From the NCBI GenBank assembly GCA_011773575.1, contig WVXJ01000212.1, forward strand, positions 1-6,368: 6,368 nucleotides of DNA, written 5' to 3'. Numbering within the stretch: position 1 is the stretch's first letter; every line of letters starts with the position of its first letter. The stretch is from Armatimonadota bacterium (GTDB lineage Bacteria > Armatimonadota > Hebobacteria > Hebobacterales > WVXJ01). Both the position numbers and the translations under genes were made by a program. The notes beneath the pieces were generated by a model. It worked only from the letters and a program-made list of their open reading frames with translations. It was not told where the DNA came from and made no database searches. Positions 3,478 to 6,368 of this stretch are shown here, in pieces.

Positions 3478-4530
3478 CTACCGCTGTTTAAGTTCCCGGA
3501 TTTGGCGGAGGAGTTCGGGGAGTTTGCGGACGGCGGCTTCGACGCGGAGGTATTCGCGGTGGGGATAGGCGGGTGTGCCTGAGGAGACGGAGCCGGCCGG
3601 CAAATCATTGAACACGGCGGCGCGCGCCATGACGATGGCATCATCCCCGATGGTCACATGGTCAACCACCCCCACTTGACCCGCCAGTGTTACGCGCTTG
3701 CCGATGTGCACACTGCCGGAGATTCCCACCTTGCCGGCGATGATGCAGTTTTCCCCCATGGTCACATTGTGGGCGATGTGCACCTGGTCATCTATTTTTG
3801 TTCCCCGGCCGATGTGGGTGATATGGGTGGTGGCGCGGTCAATGGTGGTGTTGGCCCCGATTTCGACATCGTCTTCGATAACCACGCGGCCGATTTGGGG
3901 GATCTTGCGATGACGCTTGCCGTCCCAGTTAAAGCCAAAGCCATCCGCACCGAGAACGACTCCGGAATGGAGGATACAGTGCGCCCCGATTTCGGTTCCC
4001 CAGCCGATTGTGACGCGGGGATGAATTAGCGTTCCCGCGCCGATGGTGACGTTCTCTCCAACATGTGTTTGCGGATAAATGACCGCGCCCTCCCCTATCT
4101 TGGTGCCTTTGCCGATGATGACATAGGGGCCGATGGCGACATTCTCCCCCAGGCTGACTTCATCTCCGACGATTGCGGTGGGATGGACACCCGCGGGCAG
4201 GCTGATGGGAGGCGCGAACAACCCCAACACTTCGGCAAAGGCGAGGCGCGGGTTTTTCACTTTGATTATGGGTTTTGTCGATTTCTCGATTTCCGCGGGG
4301 ACGATGACTGCGGCGGCCTGGGATTTCTCGGCTGCGGGCAATTTGGAAAGGTCGTCAATAAAGGTGATATCCCCCGCGCCGGCGTGTTCGATGCCGGCGG
4401 CGCCGCGGATGGTCAATTCTGCGGCTTGTTTGGCTTTATCGGCTTTAGCGGCGGACGGGGCTGCCAATTGGCCGTCCAGCCTTTCCGCCAGCCGGGAGAG
4501 GGTATAGGTCTTTTCGTCCGGGTTCATCAT
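3478..4530 (-). CDS. lpxD: UDP-3-O-acylglucosamine N-acyltransferase (LpxD)
   Basis: LpxD transfers a hydroxyacyl chain from acyl carrier protein to the 2-amino group of UDP-3-O-acylglucosamine, the third step of lipid A synthesis, in the cytoplasm. The 350-residue protein (E. coli 341) has an N-terminal uridine-binding domain (~8-110), a left-handed beta-helix of hexapeptide repeats (~115-310, e.g. VSLGEN, VAIGPY, VTIGAG) and a C-terminal helix (~325-350). Family signatures GADGFGF (194-200), KIPQIGRVVIEDDVEIGANT and HIAHNV are present; His254 matches E. coli catalytic His239 and His291 matches His276, both with a 15-residue offset. Much of the offset comes from an Ala/Lys-rich insert (~24-38). 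AGGAGG (complement of 4534-4539) lies 3 bases before the first ATG and 6 before a second at 4527, so the second may be the true start. It ends with TAG, converges on the STAND gene and diverges from the pilins. It implies an LPS-type outer membrane. Confidence 0.95.
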   Translation of the reverse strand: MMNPDEKTYTLSRLAERLDGQLAAPSAAKADKAKQAAELTIRGAAGIEHAGAGDITFIDDLSKLPAAEKSQAAAVIVPAEIEKSTKPIIKVKNPRLAFAEVLGLFAPPISLPAGVHPTAIVGDEVSLGENVAIGPYVIIGKGTKIGEGAVIYPQTHVGENVTIGAGTLIHPRVTIGWGTEIGAHCILHSGVVLGADGFGFNWDGKRHRKIPQIGRVVIEDDVEIGANTTIDRATTHITHIGRGTKIDDQVHIAHNVTMGENCIIAGKVGISGSVHIGKRVTLAGQVGVVDHVTIGDDAIVMARAAVFNDLPAGSVSSGTPAYPHREYLRVEAAVRKLPELLRQIRELKQR

Positions 4531-4728
4531 CTGCCTCCTGTTCGCCCGGGGCCGAGATATCCGATAGTAGGCGAGGCTGCTTTGGCCCTGATTGAGAGGG
4601 CAAACATGGGATCGCTCATTTGTCGCTGTGTCTTCCTATTCTCCCAGAAATGCTCCGATTATGGAATAAATACCTTAGAAGCCCGGGGCCCGCCACCCCC
4701 GGCGTTCGCGCGCATCTGGAGAATGGAG
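4531..4728. promoter_or_regulatory. Divergent promoter region between lpxD and the pilin operon
   Basis: These 198 bases must carry promoters for both directions. I see an AT-rich patch at about 4656-4676 (GATTATGGAATAAATACC) that could hold a plus-strand -10, but no convincing -35 and no sigma-54 GG-N10-GC pair in the sites I examined. GCCCGGGGCC occurs twice, at 4544-4553 near lpxD and 4681-4690 near the pilins. The second copy is part of an imperfect hairpin (4681-4703) ending 14 bases before the pilin ribosome site, so it might affect pilin translation. Confidence 0.4.
4534..4539 (-). promoter_or_regulatory. Ribosome binding site of lpxD (AGGAGG)
   Basis: A full AGGAGG on the minus strand precedes tandem ATG codons at 4530 and 4527. 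Spacing is 3 bases to the first and 6 to the second, so the second start would be the better spaced one. The choice shifts the protein by one Met only. Confidence 0.75.
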
Positions 4729-5181
4729 ATGAAAAATTCAAAGGGAATCTCGCTGGTGGAGTTGTTAATGGTGGCCTTACTGTTGGGCGTTGGCCTGACG
4801 GGTGTAGGCGGGATGTTCACTGCGGGTCTCATCTCCAATCGGAAAGCGGCGCATATTACTGCGGCGGCGAACCGCGCCTCGAAAGAGATAGAACGGCTGA
4901 GGAATGCCGGATTCACGGGCGCGGTGGTGGATTACGAACGGTTTCCTTATCCTGACTACTATATCGTGGACTCCGATACGGTTTATTTCGATGTGGATGA
5001 ACTGCCCCAGGCGAGCGGGCATATCTATTTGGACCTGGATCCTGAGGCAAAAGTGATTGACCCGAATACAGGCTTGCAGGTGGACAATCTGAAACAGGCA
5101 AGGATAGTAATCACCTGGGGAGGTGCAAAGTCTGTGCGCGGCTCATATACGGTTACTACACTTCTCGCCAATCGTCCATGA
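4729..5181 (+). CDS. Type IV minor prepilin, PilV/GspI-like
   Basis: The product is a small pilin-like subunit, inserted in the inner membrane and cleaved by prepilin peptidase before assembly into a pilus or pseudopilus. The 150-residue protein begins MKNSKG then ISLVELLMVALLLGVGL: a short basic leader, cleavage after Gly6, Glu at +5 and a ~20-residue hydrophobic helix. The C-terminus (ARIVITWGG, SYTVTTLLANR) fits the PilV/GspI-type globular end. I chose ATG 4729 because GGAG (4718-4721) is 7 bases upstream; ATG 4723 is too close to it. The frame stays open far upstream, but only as the antisense of lpxD and the intergenic region, so the longer version is spurious. It is the first gene of a three-gene plus-strand set with a 9-base gap to the next. 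The exact subtype (type IV pilus or type II secretion) is uncertain. Confidence 0.85.
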   Translation: MKNSKGISLVELLMVALLLGVGLTGVGGMFTAGLISNRKAAHITAAANRASKEIERLRNAGFTGAVVDYERFPYPDYYIVDSDTVYFDVDELPQASGHIYLDLDPEAKVIDPNTGLQVDNLKQARIVITWGGAKSVRGSYTVTTLLANRP

Positions 5182-5190
5182 GGAGCTGAG

Positions 5191-5829
5191 ATGGGAAGCC
5201 ACGGGGTGAATCGCAAACGAAGAATGAGCCGGGGAGCAACCCTGGTGGAACTTCTGGTGGCGATGTCGATCTTGAGCGCGCTTCTGTTCGGCCTCTCCAT
5301 GATCTACTTCTCGTGTCTGAGAGTGTATCTGCGGTCGGCCTGGAAACTACCTCCTTATGATGAGGCCACCATGGCTGTAGACGAACTGACCCGACGCATG
5401 CAAGACGGGATGCTGATTGATTCCTTTGGCGACGATTGGCTGATAGTAATTGTCCCGCAGAAAGATTCCAACCGCGACAATGTGCTGGTGTCGGACGGAG
5501 AAAATCTGTCCCTGGCTCCGGGACAGCGGCTTGCTTTTTATCTGTCGAATGACACCGGCTCCATGGAGGCAACCGGAAACACTCTATGGATGGCGGTGGC
5601 GGATCCCGGGACGGAGAATTTCGTGCCCAGGAAGAAGATTGCCGAGAATATCCACCCGGAACTGAATCCGGAGGATCCGATGACGGGACAGACGCGCCCG
5701 ATGTTTCATTATTGGCCGGACGAAGTGCGCCTGTGGGGAGTGGAGATGTGGATTACTTCCACGGCTGAAGTACACGGTGAGCAGCTCCCCCAGACGGCGC
5801 ATTCTGAAGTGTATCTGAGAAATCTCTAA
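5191..5829 (+). CDS. Type IV minor prepilin, PilW/GspJ-like
   Basis: The 212-residue protein has a basic leader ending RKRRMSRG, prepilin peptidase cleavage after Gly15, then ATLVELLVAMSILSALLFGL with Glu at +5 and a hydrophobic helix. The body contains an acidic helix region (YDEATMAVDELTRRMQDG), a central beta-type part and an ending AHSEVYLRNL that resembles the terminal strand of PilW/GspJ-type subunits. AGGAG (5181-5185) sits 5 bases before the ATG and overlaps the TGA of the upstream gene, which implies coupled translation. The length and position between PilV-like and PilX-like genes match the minor pilin order known from type IV pilus operons. The function as a tip or priming subunit is inferred from that order. 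Confidence 0.85.
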   Translation: MGSHGVNRKRRMSRGATLVELLVAMSILSALLFGLSMIYFSCLRVYLRSAWKLPPYDEATMAVDELTRRMQDGMLIDSFGDDWLIVIVPQKDSNRDNVLVSDGENLSLAPGQRLAFYLSNDTGSMEATGNTLWMAVADPGTENFVPRKKIAENIHPELNPEDPMTGQTRPMFHYWPDEVRLWGVEMWITSTAEVHGEQLPQTAHSEVYLRNL

Positions 5830-5844
5830 GGCGGGGAAAGAGAG

Positions 5845-6368
5845 ATGTTCTTTAAAGAGGCTTGGAAGAAGAGCGGCAGGTTCTTGGGAATCGGTAATCG
5901 CCGGGGGAGCGCGTTCTTGACGGCGATGCTTTTCCTGGTGGTACTGCTGGGACTGGGCTCATCTTATGTGAGCATGAGTATACAGGAGGTGTCACGCGCC
6001 AGCCGCGCCCGCAAGGAGACCCGCGCGCTGAGTCTGGCGGAGTCGGGCCTGGAGTACTCCGCCTGGCGAGTTTACAATGAAACCCCCGCTTCTTTCCCGG
6101 TTACCTTTAGCCGCACGGATTTGTCGGAAGGATATTTCTCCGCGGAGGTTGATGTCTATCGTGATGCCGGCGGAAGCGTGGTGCCCAATACCTTGGAAGT
6201 GGTTTCCACCGGTGTTTCTCAGGGATGGGATGCAGAGGTGAAAGCGGTGGGCCGGATTCTGTTGTGGCCCACTCCTAACAACCCTGTATTCAACAATGCG
6301 CTTTTCTCTGACTCGGATATGCTCATCTCGGGGAATGCGAACGTTACGGGCACGATTCACTCGAACGG
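5845..6368 (+). CDS. PilX/GspK-like pilus assembly protein, 3' truncated by window
   Basis: The frame is open from ATG 5845 to the window end, 174 codons plus two bases. The start follows a purine-rich GGGGAAAGAGAG, 15 bases after the previous stop. Residues 18-40 (NRRG, then SAFLTAMLFLVVLLGLGSS) form a prepilin-type signal, with likely cleavage after Gly21; position +5 is Thr instead of Glu, as is common in PilX/GspK-type subunits. The segment RKETRALSLAESGLEYSAW (56-74) matches the PilX N-terminal pattern in which Ala-Glu-x-Gly-Leu follows the helix. The visible C-terminal part (NPVFNNALFSDSD, then LISGNANVTGTIHSN) looks like the start of a beta-helical or polymer-forming type repeat domain, so the complete protein is probably much longer than classical PilX. 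The operon context supports a minor pilin role. Confidence 0.8.
   Translation, partial: MFFKEAWKKSGRFLGIGNRRGSAFLTAMLFLVVLLGLGSSYVSMSIQEVSRASRARKETRALSLAESGLEYSAWRVYNETPASFPVTFSRTDLSEGYFSAEVDVYRDAGGSVVPNTLEVVSTGVSQGWDAEVKAVGRILLWPTPNNPVFNNALFSDSDMLISGNANVTGTIHSN

Noticed and set aside
3658..4029. 123-residue plus-strand open frame
   Set aside because: It is antisense to the LpxD hexapeptide repeats, whose periodic GC-rich codons keep the opposite strand open.
4580..4600. Sigma-54 promoter for the pilin operon
   Set aside because: A GG near 4584 lacks GC at the required 10-base spacing, so the -24/-12 pattern is not met.
4063..4728. Long upstream extension of the PilV-like frame
   Set aside because: The extension is lpxD antisense plus intergenic DNA; a prepilin needs its leader and Gly-cleavage site at the N-terminus, which fits ATG 4729.

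Overview
The window reads as a chromosomal fragment from a GC-rich Gram-negative bacterium, probably an uncultivated lineage. It carries lpxD (lipid A synthesis), the tail of an ABC exporter that could be MsbA-like, and a run of type IV pilus-type minor pilins. The intergenic DNA is packed with short palindromic and tandem dispersed repeats, as in many large genomes from poorly cultured phyla. I cannot name the phylum from sequence alone.

Layout: 1-132 is the 3' end of an ABC exporter ATPase gene. 133-720 is a gene-free mosaic of repeats. 721-2964 is one reading frame for a large STAND-type regulator or immune-like protein: two membrane helices, a Gly-Asp-rich beta-type linker, an NB-ARC/AP-ATPase module and four 40-residue TPRs. 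A single in-frame TAG at 934-936 interrupts it. 2965-3477 is a second repeat mosaic. 3478-4530 (minus strand) is an intact lpxD. 4531-4728 is a divergent promoter region. 4729-6368 (plus strand) is a tightly packed PilV-like, PilW-like and PilX-like gene set, the last running off the window.

The most interesting part is 87-3400. The STAND gene sits between two housekeeping envelope genes and is flanked by 66-bp repeat copies in inverted orientation (359-424 and 3335-3400; 61 of 66 bases match by eye). Degenerate 7-bp tandem repeats overlap the 3' ends of both the ABC gene and the STAND gene. Several palindromic repeats appear nested inside others. This looks like an accessory cassette in a repeat-rich insertion hotspot, though no transposase, integrase or tRNA is visible.

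The amber codon matters most for function. The 108 codons between TAG and the first in-frame ATG (1264) have no stop and no ATG, GTG or TTG, yet they encode the conserved pre-P-loop motif of this family. The gene was therefore almost certainly one open frame. It is now a nonsense allele, a readthrough product or a sequencing error. lpxD ends at a TAG that gives a normal LpxD length, so general reassignment of TAG is unlikely.

The pilin genes form a probable operon with 9-bp and 15-bp gaps. Their products would be cleaved by the prepilin peptidase and join a type IV pilus or type II secretion pseudopilus.
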